Source of the DNA: Candidatus Burkholderia verschuerenii
Lineage (GTDB): Bacteria > Pseudomonadota > Gammaproteobacteria > Burkholderiales > Burkholderiaceae
Direction: 5' to 3'
Assembly: GCF_001189365.1 (NCBI RefSeq)
Contig: NZ_LFJJ01000018.1
Coordinates: forward strand, 1-48,239
Length of the DNA: 48,239 nucleotides
The notes beneath the pieces are model-generated. The model worked only from the letters and a program-made list of their open reading frames with translations, had not been told where the DNA came from and searched no databases. A program made the position numbers and the translations under genes. Shown here one piece after another: positions 39,088 through 48,099 of this stretch (position 1 is its first letter; every line of letters begins with the position of its first letter).

Positions 39088-40148
39088 TTAAGCAGCCACC
39101 ACGATGGTGTCCTGCGGATCGAGCGCGACGGTCATCGGCGCGCCGGGTTCGGGAATGCGTTTGCGGGCTTCGTGGCTGCTGGGCTGACGCAAGCTGATCG
39201 CGGTGCCGTCGGCGAGCGCGGCGAACACGCGCAGGCTTTCGCCCTGGTAAAGAATCTCGGTGACGCGACAGGTCAGACGATTCGCGTTCGCATGACGATT
39301 CTCGCCGTCGATGATCAGCTTCTCCGTCTGCACCGCGAGCAGCAGTTTTTCAGCGCGCGGCAGCGAATGCGCGGTGCGCAGAACGGTATCGCCGAGACGC
39401 ACGGCAGCGTCGCCTCGCCGATGAAACTCGCGACGAAGGCATCGCACGGACGATCGTAAAGCCGCTCGGGCGTGTCGATCTGCACCAGCTTGCCGTCCTT
39501 GAGCACCGCGACGCGATCGCTCATCGTGAGGGCTTCGCGCTGATCGTGCGTCACGTTGACGATCGTCGCGCCCAACTGGCGATGCAGTCGGCGCAGTTCG
39601 ATCTGCATGGTCTCGCGCAGCTGTTTGTCGAGCGCGGAGAGCGGTTCGTCCATCAGAATGAGCTGCGGCTTGAAGACCATCGCGCGAGCGAGCGCCACGC
39701 GTTGTTTCTCTCCGCCGGACAGTTGATGGATGCTGCGGTTTTCGTAGCCCTTGAGTTCGACCATCGCGAGCGCATCGGCGACGCGCGGGCCCCAGGTCGA
39801 TTTCGGTTCGCGTCGCGCGCGCAGCGAGAAGGCGACGTTTTCGCCCACGGTCATATGCGGAAACAGCGCGTAGTTCTGAAACACGATGCCGATATCGCGC
39901 TTGTGCGGCGGCGCAAATGTAATGTCGCGTTCGCCGACCCAGACGCTGCCGGAGCTCGGCTGCACGAAGCCGCCGAGAATGCCGAGCAGCGTCGTCTTGC
40001 CCGAACCCGACGGCCCGAGCAGCGAGACGAACTCGCCCGGCGCGATATCGAGCGATACGTCGTCCAGCGCAGTCACCGCGCCGTAGCGCTTGGTGGCGGA
40101 CCTGATTGACACTCCGGCGATTTTTGAAGCTGAGGCGCGTGCGTCCAT
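39088..40148 (-). pseudogene. potA: Polyamine-type ABC transporter ATP-binding protein (PotA-like), frameshifted
   Basis: From ATG 40148 an ATPase module is complete: Walker A GPSGSGKTTL, Q-loop region FQNYALFPHMTV, signature LSGGEKQRVALARAM, Walker B LILMDEPLSALD and the switch histidine in THDQREAL. The frame then fails in the linker to the regulatory domain at about 39400-39412 after SFIGEA. The next frame carries the C-terminal TOBE domain (VRLGDTVLRTAH, LLLAVQTEKLIIDG, CRVTEILYQGESLRV) to the stop at 39088. The usual linker seems shorter by perhaps ten residues, so a small deletion is possible besides the frame loss. First gene of the minus-strand polyamine operon, divergent from the LysR gene. 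Confidence 0.87.
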
Positions 40149-40210
40149 GCCGTTTCTCTCGTCACTGGTGCGGATGTTGGAAAAAATATAAGGTGCGGCT
40201 TTTTTGACGG

Positions 40211-40249
40211 CAATTCCAAAATTGTTGGATCTGGCATAACATCAGGCCA
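40211..40249. promoter_or_regulatory. Two-part operator-like site in the potA/LysR divergent promoter
   Basis: TGGCATAACATCAGGCCA (40232-40249) is a dyad that ends on the A of the LysR start codon, and the minus strand reads CCAACAATTTTGG three bases further on (about 40215-40228). The same two elements, in the same relative order when read from the dyad, occur at 30975-31013. Autoregulation by the LysR protein through this site is a natural inference; binding here would also cover the start codon region. Confidence 0.55.
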
Positions 40250-41220
40250 TGCCTAATCTGCGAAGAAAGCTGCCGAGCGCCAATGCGTTGTTCGTGTTCG
40301 AAGCCGTCGCGCGTTGCGGCAACTTCACGCGCGCGGCGCAGGAACTCTACGTCAGTCAGCCTGCCGTGAGCAGAATGCTCGCGCGCATGGAAGACCATAT
40401 CGGCGTGCGGCTGTTCGAGCGCGTGCGCGGCGGTATCGAATTGACGGAAGACGGGCGGATTCTGTATCGCAAGATATCGGAGGGATTCAACAGTATCGAG
40501 AGCGCGATTCGCGAGATCGAGGCGCGTTCGACCGGCGTCGAAACCGTCACGCTGTCGGTGTCGACGGCTTTCACCACGCACTGGCTGATGCCGCGCATGA
40601 GCCGGCTGAATCGCGCGTTTCCATCGGTCGATCTGCGCTTTCAGCTGATCTCGGGGCGTATCGGCGGGCCACTGGTCGATGTCGATCTCGGCATGCGTTT
40701 TCTGCACGATGAAGAGATCGACGAAAACGCCGTGCTCGTGATGCCCGAAACGCTGCTGCCGCTGTCGAATCCCGGTTATCACGAGACCGCATCCAGCGAG
40801 TCGGGCCGCGCGCATGGCGACACCGTCATCGTCATGGACGACGAGGAGCGCGGCTGGCACGAGCGTTTTCATGCGTTCGCGTCGAAGGAACGTCACGCGG
40901 CCGGCATGCTCAGTTTCAACGATTACGCGATCGTCGTGCAGGCCGCGCTGCTCGGGCAAGGCATCGCACTCGGCTGGCTGAACGTGACATCGCACTGGCT
41001 GTCGCAGGGCGCGCTGGTGCCGGCGGAAGAAGAAATCATCGTGACGAGCCGGCGATGTTGCCTGCTGACGCCGCCGAATGGTCCGATGCGGCCCATCGTC
41101 GCGGATGTGCGCGACTGGCTGATCGAGGAAACGCGCAGCGATATGCGCGTGATCGACGGCCGCTATCCGAAGCTCGGCGTACGCGATGCGCTGAAGCAGA
41201 CCGGCGTCGATATCGGCTGA
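40249..41220 (+). CDS. LysR-family regulator (GcvA-like) of the amine island
   Basis: 323 residues with the N-terminal helix-turn-helix (LFVFEAVARCGNFTRAAQELYVSQPAVSRMLARMED cut at the usual helices) and a LysR effector domain. The opening LRRKLPSANALFVFEA resembles GcvA-type members. It is divergent from the potA operon, separated by 100 bases that hold the shared two-part motif, also found before the binding-protein gene at 31 kb. It is therefore the best candidate for controlling both halves of the transport and catabolism island. It appears intact. Confidence 0.9.
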   Translation: MPNLRRKLPSANALFVFEAVARCGNFTRAAQELYVSQPAVSRMLARMEDHIGVRLFERVRGGIELTEDGRILYRKISEGFNSIESAIREIEARSTGVETVTLSVSTAFTTHWLMPRMSRLNRAFPSVDLRFQLISGRIGGPLVDVDLGMRFLHDEEIDENAVLVMPETLLPLSNPGYHETASSESGRAHGDTVIVMDDEERGWHERFHAFASKERHAAGMLSFNDYAIVVQAALLGQGIALGWLNVTSHWLSQGALVPAEEEIIVTSRRCCLLTPPNGPMRPIVADVRDWLIEETRSDMRVIDGRYPKLGVRDALKQTGVDIG

Positions 41221-41299
41221 TTCCGTGACGACGCGCGCGCTGCGCTTCATTCATATGATGTGTTAGGCTGAAACGCCCATCGTTCTGCCCATTCAGACA

Positions 41300-42340
41300 T
41301 TGAGAGCCGTCATTCTCGCCCTCGCGGCGGCGGCGCTGTTCGGCGCCGCGACACCTGTCGCCAAGGTCCTGCTCGGGACCCTCTCCCCTTTCATGCTCGC
41401 CGGATTGTTCTATCTCGGCAGCGGCATCGGACTGGGCGCGATTTTCATCGCGCGTTCGTTGCGCGGGCGCACGCCGCGCGAACATGTGTTTCGCGCCGCC
41501 GAAATTCCGTGGCTGCTCGGCGCGACGATCGCGGGCGGCATCGCCGGTCCGGCGTTGCTGATGCTCGGTCTTTCGCACGTCGGCGCCGCGACCAGTTCGC
41601 TGCTGCTGAATCTCGAAGGCGTGCTGACCGCGGTCATCGCGTGGGTCGTGTTTCGCGAGAATGTCGATACGCAAGTGTTTCTTGGCATGGTCGCCATCGT
41701 GATCGGCAGTGTGATGCTGTCGTGGCAGCCCGGCGCGGCGATGGTGCCGGTCGGCGCGCTCTACATCGTCGGCGCCTGTCTGTGCTGGGCGATCGACAAT
41801 AACCTCACGCGCAAGGTCTCGACCAACGATGCCATGGCGATCGCCTGCGTGAAGGGGCTCGTCGCGGGCCCGGTGAATCTGTCGATCGCGCTGTTCAACG
41901 GCGCATCGCTGCCGGACGCCTCCACGCTGCTCGCCGCGATGCTCACCGGCTTCGCGGGCTATGGCGTCAGTCTCGTACTGTTCGTTATTGCGTTGCGCGA
42001 GTTGGGCACGGCGCGCACCGGCGCGTATTTCTCCGTGGCGCCTTTGTGCGGCGTGGCCTTGTCGCTGGCGATCTGGCCGGAACTGCCGGGCCCGTCGTTC
42101 TGGATTGCCGCCGCGCTGATGGCGCTTGGCATCTGGCTGCATGTGCGCGAACGTCACGCGCATTCGCATACGCACGAGTATCTCGCGCACACGCATCGTC
42201 ATCGGCATGACGAGCATCATCGGCATGAGCACGATTTTCCGTATTCCGGCGACGAACCGCATACGCATCCGCACGAGCATCTGCCGATCACGCATACGCA
42301 CGCGCATTTTCCGGATATTCATCACCGGCACCGGCATTGA
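41300..42340 (+). CDS. EamA/DMT-superfamily transporter with histidine-rich tail
   Basis: 346 residues. Residues about 1-282 hold ten hydrophobic segments in two EamA repeats (LAAAALFGAATPVAKVLLG, and GALYIVGACLCWAIDNNLTRKV opening the second). The last 64 residues are extremely histidine-rich (23 His) in HxH pairs such as HTHRHRHDEHHRHEHD and lie after the last membrane segment. Such a tail suggests binding of Zn, Ni, Co or Cu ions and a link between metal level and transport. Substrate unknown. The start is taken as TTG 41300; no strong ribosome binding site is visible. It follows the LysR gene by 79 bases but has no clear functional link to it. Confidence 0.85.
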   Translation: MRAVILALAAAALFGAATPVAKVLLGTLSPFMLAGLFYLGSGIGLGAIFIARSLRGRTPREHVFRAAEIPWLLGATIAGGIAGPALLMLGLSHVGAATSSLLLNLEGVLTAVIAWVVFRENVDTQVFLGMVAIVIGSVMLSWQPGAAMVPVGALYIVGACLCWAIDNNLTRKVSTNDAMAIACVKGLVAGPVNLSIALFNGASLPDASTLLAAMLTGFAGYGVSLVLFVIALRELGTARTGAYFSVAPLCGVALSLAIWPELPGPSFWIAAALMALGIWLHVRERHAHSHTHEYLAHTHRHRHDEHHRHEHDFPYSGDEPHTHPHEHLPITHTHAHFPDIHHRHRH

Positions 42341-42364
42341 ACGCGCGTCGGCCTTCATAAAAAA

Positions 42365-42395
42365 AGCGAGATACGGTGTCAGCCGATATCTCGCT
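42365..42395. terminator. Hairpin terminator between DMT transporter and NYN gene
   Basis: AGCGAGATA pairs perfectly with TATCTCGCT around a 13-base loop. Seven A residues on the left (42358-42364) give a T-run on the minus strand, so it mainly ends the minus-strand NYN gene; it can also serve the plus-strand gene. Confidence 0.8.
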
Positions 42396-42415
42396 CTTCT
42401 AACGATTCAGGCGAA

Positions 42416-43675
42416 TTACTGTTCGCCTTCTTTCACCACCGTCTTGCGTGCGCGACTCGATCGCGATGTCGATTTGCGCGGCGTCTTGGGCTTCGCTTTC
42501 GGCTCGGGCGGCACGTCGAAGGACGGTTCCGCGGATGCTTCCAGCGGCGCTTCCGCCTCGGTCTTCTTCGCCGCGCCTTTACGCTTGCGACGCGCCGGCG
42601 CTTCGGCGGGCGGTGCGGTCTCGACCGGTGCCGATGCTTCTTCGATCACCGGTTCATGGCTGACAGGCTCCGCGTGCGCTTCGGGAAACGGCGTCGCGGC
42701 TTCTTCGGCTTCGACGACGGGCTGAGCAACGACAGGTTCGCTCTTGCGCCCGCGCCGATCGTCACGACGACGCGATTTGCCCTTCGGCTCGACGGCGGAC
42801 TCTTCCTTGACAGCGGCAACCGGCTCCGTCTGCCTGACTTCCGTCGTCACCGTCGACACGTTGCGAAACACGAACGAGCCGTTCTTATCGTCGCGCCCGA
42901 CTTCGAGCAGACCGCGCGATTGCGCTTCATCCAGCAGATTGCCGAACGCGCGGAATCCGTAGTGCGTTTCGCTGAAGCCCGGCTTGCGACGCTTGATCGC
43001 GCTCTTGAGCACCGACGCCCAGATCTTGCCGCTTTCGCCGCGTTCGGACGAGAGCGCCTCGAAGGTTTCGACCGCGATCGCAATGGCTTGCGACCTGCGC
43101 GAATCGGTTTCCTGCTTCGGCTGCTTTTCTTCGTTCGGTTGACGCTTGGCCTGGGCGCTGGCTTCGCGTGCCTCGCGCTTGGCGATGGCGCGTTGCTGTT
43201 CGCGCACGAGGTCGTCGTAGAAGATGAATTCGTCGCAGTTGGCGACGAGCAGATCGGACGTGGAATGCTTCACGCCCACGCCGATGACTTTCTTCGCGTT
43301 TTCGCGCAGCTTCGAGACCAGCGGCGAGAAATCGGAGTCGCCGCTGATAATCACGAAGGTATCGACATGCGACTTCGTATAACAAAGATCGAGCGCATCG
43401 ACGACGAGACGAATGTCCGCCGAATTCTTGCCGGACTGTCGAACGTGGGGAATCTCGATCATCTCGAAGCTCGCCTCGTGCATCGCCGCCTTGAAGCCCT
43501 TATAGCGATCCCAATCGCAATAAGCCTTCTTGACGACGATGCTTCCCGTCAGCAGCAAGCGCTCGAGCACCGGCCTGATGTCGAACTTCTCGTATTTCGC
43601 ATCGCGCACGCCGAGAGCGACGTTTTCGAAGTCGCAAAACAGGGCCATGCTGACGCTTTCCTGGTTGGCAGGCAT
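42416..43675 (-). CDS. NYN-domain protein with OST-HTH (LOTUS) domain and disordered basic tail
   Basis: 419 residues. Residues about 8-165 form a NYN/LabA-like PIN-fold domain with acidic residues in LFCDFENVALG, the ADIRLVVDAL motif and IISGDSDFSPLV, as in metal-dependent RNases. About 200-270 form an OST-HTH/LOTUS domain (WASVLKSAIKRRKPGFSETHYGF), an RNA-binding module. The last 140 residues are low-complexity, alternating acidic/proline runs and strongly basic runs such as KGKSRRRDDRRGRK. An RNA cleavage or RNA quality role is likely from the domains. GGAGAGG stands just before the ATG at 43675 with a short spacing; a second ATG ten codons in is possible. It appears intact. Confidence 0.87.
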   Translation of the reverse strand: MPANQESVSMALFCDFENVALGVRDAKYEKFDIRPVLERLLLTGSIVVKKAYCDWDRYKGFKAAMHEASFEMIEIPHVRQSGKNSADIRLVVDALDLCYTKSHVDTFVIISGDSDFSPLVSKLRENAKKVIGVGVKHSTSDLLVANCDEFIFYDDLVREQQRAIAKREAREASAQAKRQPNEEKQPKQETDSRRSQAIAIAVETFEALSSERGESGKIWASVLKSAIKRRKPGFSETHYGFRAFGNLLDEAQSRGLLEVGRDDKNGSFVFRNVSTVTTEVRQTEPVAAVKEESAVEPKGKSRRRDDRRGRKSEPVVAQPVVEAEEAATPFPEAHAEPVSHEPVIEEASAPVETAPPAEAPARRKRKGAAKKTEAEAPLEASAEPSFDVPPEPKAKPKTPRKSTSRSSRARKTVVKEGEQ

Positions 43676-43749
43676 TTACCTCTCCGGATATCGCGGCACG
43701 TTAGTGAACGTGCATATGATATCTGGTCTGGCCCTATCGTCGTGCGGGC

Positions 43750-44340
43750 TTATTTGCCCTCTTTTGTGACGGCGTCGAGCACGGCCGCGAGAACCTGTTT
43801 CGACAGACGCGGATTCGACGGTGACGTGGCGCGCGACAGCACCATGCCGCCGACCATCATCGCGAGCGTGGTGATGGCCTGATCGCGGCTGGCGCTCGCG
43901 CTGCCGTTGCCGCCCAATGTCAAATAGCGCTCGCCGAACAGCTTCACGTACGTTTCGACCCCATGCGTCATGGTTTCGCCGATGGGACCGTCTTTTCTGG
44001 CGGCCTCCGCACCGAGCGCGGCGATCGGGCAGCCGTCGTGCGGCGTATCGCGGTGGCGCTCCGACAGATAAGCCTTGAAATACGCAGCCAGCGCTTTGTC
44101 GTCGCCGGGCGTGACATTCCTAAGCTTTTTGATTCCGTTGATGAACGCGTGTTCGCAAGCCTCGGCCGCGAAGTGGTCTTTCGACTCGAAGTGTCCGTAA
44201 AGACTGTCGTACGTAAGTCCGGCTTCGCGCGCGATCTGCGCGACACCGACACCTTCGAGTCCGTGTTCACGATATAGACGCGACGCCGCTTCGAGCAGCG
44301 CGTCGCGATTCTGTTCGGCCTGTTCTTTCGATACCTTCAT
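43750..44340 (-). CDS. TetR-family regulator
   Basis: 196 residues. The helix-turn-helix GVGVAQIAREAGLTYDSLYGHF lies at about residues 29-50 and the C-terminal domain has the FKAYLSERHRDTPHDGCPIAALGAE block of the TetR_C_13/YxaF-like branch, often regulators of quinone, nitro or oxidoreductase genes. No target gene lies next to it: the upstream neighbour is the PBP gene on the other strand and the downstream one is NYN. A -10-like TATACT (minus strand, 44399-44404) stands about 60 bases before the start. It appears intact; its former target may have been lost. Confidence 0.87.
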   Translation of the reverse strand: MKVSKEQAEQNRDALLEAASRLYREHGLEGVGVAQIAREAGLTYDSLYGHFESKDHFAAEACEHAFINGIKKLRNVTPGDDKALAAYFKAYLSERHRDTPHDGCPIAALGAEAARKDGPIGETMTHGVETYVKLFGERYLTLGGNGSASASRDQAITTLAMMVGGMVLSRATSPSNPRLSKQVLAAVLDAVTKEGK

Positions 44341-44646
44341 GACGCCTCGGAATGGGTGCCCCGACTCAGGACGGTCAGGGACGAATTGGAGTCGTTCCAG
44401 TATAGCGCTCTTAGATTACACAAATAGGCCTCCGCGCTTAATTCGCAATCCGAACTACCTCATCATAACGCCAATTTTTTAAAGCCTTGACAAAGCGACC
44501 ATGCTTTTTACGAAGCCTCTAATAGCCTTAAAGAAAATCCAGGCCGGCGCTTAAGCTAATCGGCTCAACACGGCTAAAACCGCAAGCGCGATGAAAACTT
44601 GCGCTACGATGGCGACTTTTCTCCATCCGGCCTTCGCCGTTCCGTT
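44341..44646. other. Intergenic region between TetR and PBP genes, with a possible promoter
   Basis: No large gene is supported here. A perfect TTGACA lies at 44487-44492 with a -10-like TACGAA 16 bases on (44509-44514), a candidate plus-strand promoter for the PBP gene. The minus strand holds TATACT (44399-44404) for the TetR gene. A 19-codon frame, ATG 44591 to TGA 44650, overlaps the GTG start of the PBP gene; see findings. Confidence 0.4.
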
Positions 44647-46974
44647 GTGACCGCGTCCGAATTCAAAGCCCTCGCGCAGAGGCTGACGGCCCGTCTGGCC
44701 GCGAGGCTGCGCCCACGCACGCTGCTGCTGGTGCCCGCGCTGCTCGTGCTGTATGTGCTGGTGCTGATTCCGTTTACGCCCGGCATCCGCGATCTTCGTC
44801 GCGCGAAGGTCGATCAACCCGCGCAGATCTATTCCGCCGATGGCAAGCTGCTCGCCGAATTCAAGCCGACGCATCGCGAATGGGTGAGCCTCAAGCAGGT
44901 TTCGCCGTATGTGATCGACGCGCTGATTTCGACGGAAGACCGGCGCTTCTATTCGCATCACGGGATCGATTTCAAGCGCACGGCATCGGCAGCCTTGCAT
45001 ACGCTCAAGGGCAACAAACAAGGCGGCTCGACGCTCACGCAGCAACTGGCGCGCAATCTCTATCCCGAAGAAATCGGCCGCTCGCAGACGCTTACGCGCA
45101 AGGTCAAGGAAGCGATCACCGCGTTCAAGATCGAAGCGGTGTATTCGAAGGACGAGATTCTCGAAACTTATCTCAACACGGTGCCGTTTCTCTATAACGC
45201 GTACGGCATCGAGATGGCCGCGCGCACGTATTTCGGCAAATCGGCGGGACAGCTCGACTTGCTGGAAAGCGCGACGCTCATCGGCATGTTGAAGGGCAAT
45301 AGCTATTACAACCCGGTGATCAACCCGGAGCGCGCGCTGGACCGGCGCAATATCGTGCTCGGGCAGATGGTGAGGTTCGGGCATCTCGTGCCAAACCGGC
45401 TCGATGGGTTGCAGAAGCGCCCGCTGCGCATCGACTTCGAGCGGCAGACGGAAGAGCCTGGACGCGCGCCGCATTTCGCGCAGCAGTTGCGCAAGTGGCT
45501 GATCGCGTGGGCGGACGACAACGACTTCAATATCTATTCCGATGGCCTCGTCGTGCGCACGACCATTGATTCGCGTCTTCAGGCGATGGCCACGCAAGCG
45601 GTCACGCTTCAGGGCAATCAGCTTCAGTCGATCGCGAATACCGCGTGGGGCGGGCGCGGCGGCTGCGCGAACGCGAATCCCGACGTGGCGCACGCGTTTA
45701 TCCGCGAATCGGACGAGTATCGCGCGCGACGCACGGCTGGCGCGAACGATGCCGACGCATTGAAGCAGCTCGGCGCGAATCGCGGGTTCATGCAGGCGCT
45801 GTGCGAAAGCAAGACGCGCGTGCAGGCCGCCTTCATCGCGCTCGATCCGCGCAACGGGCAGATCAAGGCGTGGGTCGGCAGCCGCGATTTCACGCAGGAT
45901 CCGTTCGATCACGTCCAGCAGGCGCGGCGTCAGCCCGGCTCGACGTTCAAGCCTTTCGTGTACGGCGCGGCCTTCGATCGCGGCGCGAAGCCGACCGATA
46001 CTTTCGTCGATCAGGCCGTCGAGATTCCGATCAACGGCCAGGAAGTCTGGCGTCCGACCGACGATTCGCCGCCGAGCGGCAAGCCCGTCAGCCTGCGCGA
46101 CGGCATCGCGTATTCGAAGAACCGCATCACCGCGCAATTGATGGAAACCGTCGGCCCCGCGCGCGTGGCGCGGCTCGCGCGCAACATGGGCGTGCGCGAA
46201 AGCCATCTCGACGAAGTGCCGTCGCTCGCGCTGGGCACGAGTCCGGTGACGTTGAAGGAGATGGTGTCGGCGTACGGCACCATTGCCGATGACGGCAACT
46301 ATATGGAGCCGCTGCTCGTCACGCGTATCGAGAACAAGGACGGCGAGGTGCTCGCGCAGTTCGAAAGCGCGCCCGAACGCGCGTTGTCGGTGAGCGCGAC
46401 GCGCAAGCTCGTCGACGTGATGCGCGATGTGATCAATTGCGGCACGGGCACGGCCATCCGCACGCGCTTCGGCATTCGCGGCGACGTCGCGGGCAAAACC
46501 GGCACGACGCAGGACAACGCGGACGGCTGGTTCATCCTGATGCAGCCGCAACTGGTGGCGGGCGCGTGGGTCGGTTTCAACGATAGCCGCGTGACGCTGC
46601 GCAGCGATTACTGGGGACAAGGCGCGCACAGCGCGTTGCCGATCGTCGGCGACTTCACGCAGCGCGCATTGCGTTCGCATCTGATCGACGGACGCGCGCG
46701 TTTCGATACGCAGGAGACGCCGGGCTTCTGGCAGACGCGCATCGCTCGCCTGCAAACGTGGCTGGCGCAGACGTTCTCGAAGGAGCCGAAGCCGAGCACG
46801 GCGAAGCAGACCGCCGCGCCGAAACCCGCCCGCGTTAAGCGCGCGCCCGCCGAGCCCGATGCCGAAGTGACCGAGCAAACGCCGCAGCCGCCCGTGTTTA
46901 CGTCGATGCCGCCGCTTTACCCTGCGCCATCGGATGCGGCGAGTGCGGCGCCGGCTTCATCGCCGGGCGAGTGA
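44647..46974 (+). CDS. Class A penicillin-binding protein (transglycosylase/transpeptidase)
   Basis: 775 residues. One membrane anchor (about 25-43) is followed by a periplasmic GT51 glycosyltransferase domain with catalytic Glu97 in STEDRRFYSHHGID and the second motif GGSTLTQQLARNLY. The transpeptidase domain has SxxK at 432-435 (GSTFKPF), SxN at 490-492 (YSKNRIT) and KTG at 617-619 (AGKTGTTQDN). It polymerises and cross-links peptidoglycan. The C-terminus is a 60-residue Pro/Ala-rich tail. Start GTG 44647 is chosen because it follows closely the usual length before the anchor; TTG 44599 would add 16 residues. It stands alone and appears intact. Confidence 0.9.
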   Translation: MTASEFKALAQRLTARLAARLRPRTLLLVPALLVLYVLVLIPFTPGIRDLRRAKVDQPAQIYSADGKLLAEFKPTHREWVSLKQVSPYVIDALISTEDRRFYSHHGIDFKRTASAALHTLKGNKQGGSTLTQQLARNLYPEEIGRSQTLTRKVKEAITAFKIEAVYSKDEILETYLNTVPFLYNAYGIEMAARTYFGKSAGQLDLLESATLIGMLKGNSYYNPVINPERALDRRNIVLGQMVRFGHLVPNRLDGLQKRPLRIDFERQTEEPGRAPHFAQQLRKWLIAWADDNDFNIYSDGLVVRTTIDSRLQAMATQAVTLQGNQLQSIANTAWGGRGGCANANPDVAHAFIRESDEYRARRTAGANDADALKQLGANRGFMQALCESKTRVQAAFIALDPRNGQIKAWVGSRDFTQDPFDHVQQARRQPGSTFKPFVYGAAFDRGAKPTDTFVDQAVEIPINGQEVWRPTDDSPPSGKPVSLRDGIAYSKNRITAQLMETVGPARVARLARNMGVRESHLDEVPSLALGTSPVTLKEMVSAYGTIADDGNYMEPLLVTRIENKDGEVLAQFESAPERALSVSATRKLVDVMRDVINCGTGTAIRTRFGIRGDVAGKTGTTQDNADGWFILMQPQLVAGAWVGFNDSRVTLRSDYWGQGAHSALPIVGDFTQRALRSHLIDGRARFDTQETPGFWQTRIARLQTWLAQTFSKEPKPSTAKQTAAPKPARVKRAPAEPDAEVTEQTPQPPVFTSMPPLYPAPSDAASAAPASSPGE

Positions 46975-47045
46975 CGATTTGCGGTTGTGGGCTCACGCAT
47001 TAACGGCTAAGTTATTCGTGGGGACCACAATCGCAATCGGCATCG

Positions 47046-47998
47046 ATGACCAATCACAATGCGCTTATAGCCAACAATGACGGCTTTCTGCGCGACCTTC
47101 AGCTGTTCTGCACCGTGGCGCGGCGCGCCAACTTTATCACCGCATCCAACGAGATGGGGATTTCGCCGTCGCACGTCAGCAAGCGCATCGCGATGCTGGA
47201 GCAGTCGCTCGGCGTAAAGCTGTTTTTGCGCACGACGCGGCGCGTGTCCATCACCGATGACGGCGAGGCCGCGTTTCGCTGGGCGCAGAAGATTCTCGAC
47301 GACGTGCAAGGCATGGCGGATTCCTTCGCCGGCGTGACGGGCGAACCGCGCGGGTTGATTCGCATCAGCACGAGTCTGCGGCTTGGGCGCGAACACGTCT
47401 CGCCGATTCTGTCGCTGCTTCGGCAGCGCTATAGCGAACTCGATATCTACCTCGAACTGCTCGACCGGCGCGTCGATCTGCTCGGCGAAAGCTTTGACAT
47501 CGACATTCGCGTCGGCGATGTGCAGGAGCCGCATCTCATCGCGCATAAGATCGTCGAGCGCGCGCGGATTCTGTGCGCGTCGCCGACGTATCTGGAACGC
47601 GCCGGCGTGCCGCGCAGCTTCGGCGAACTCGCGCAACACGATTGCCTGCTGTTTCGCGATCACGATCGCGGTTTCGGCGTGTGGCGCATGCACGGGCCAG
47701 ACGGCGAGGAGTCGGTGAAAGTCACGGGGCCGATCGGCTCGAATCACAGCGATATCGTCACGCAATGGGCGCTCGCGGGTTATAGCGTGATCATGGGTCG
47801 GTGTGGGATGTCGCGACGCACCTTGCGTCGGGCGCGCTCGTGCGCGTGTTGCCGCTGCATCAGCAACGTGCCGATGTGTGGGCGGTTACGTCGGCGCGTT
47901 CGTCGTCATCGGCGAAGATTCGGGTGTGCGTGGAGTTTCTTCGGGATCAGTTGATCGCTGGGCCGCATGCGCTCGTCACGCGTGCGGATGGCAACTGA
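47046..47998 (+). pseudogene. LysR-family regulator, frameshifted near the C-terminus
   Basis: From ATG 47046 the DNA-binding domain (LQLFCTVARRANFITASNEMGISPSHVSKRI...) and most of the effector domain read normally to WALAGYSVIM. At about 47795-47798 the frame is lost, and a further 50 codons of arginine-rich nonsense follow to 47954. In the next frame the expected end continues (SVWDVATHLASGALVRVLPLHQQRADVWAV ... cut here) to TGA at 47996-47998. One lost base explains this. About 65 residues of the effector domain would be replaced; DNA binding might survive. It resembles DmlR-type LysR proteins. No target gene lies beside it. Confidence 0.87.
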
Positions 47999-48099
47999 AC
48001 GGCAGGCGACGTTGTGTCGTTACAACATTTCACAAATCGCTGTATACGCTCGTGATCTAGGGTTTATACTGAACTCGTCTCCTCTTGATATGGATTCAA

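Noticed and set aside
44551..46878. A 775-codon antisense frame opposite the PBP gene
   Set aside because: Its sequence is typical third-codon-position shadow in GC-rich DNA, with no domain, while the plus strand carries all PBP motifs.
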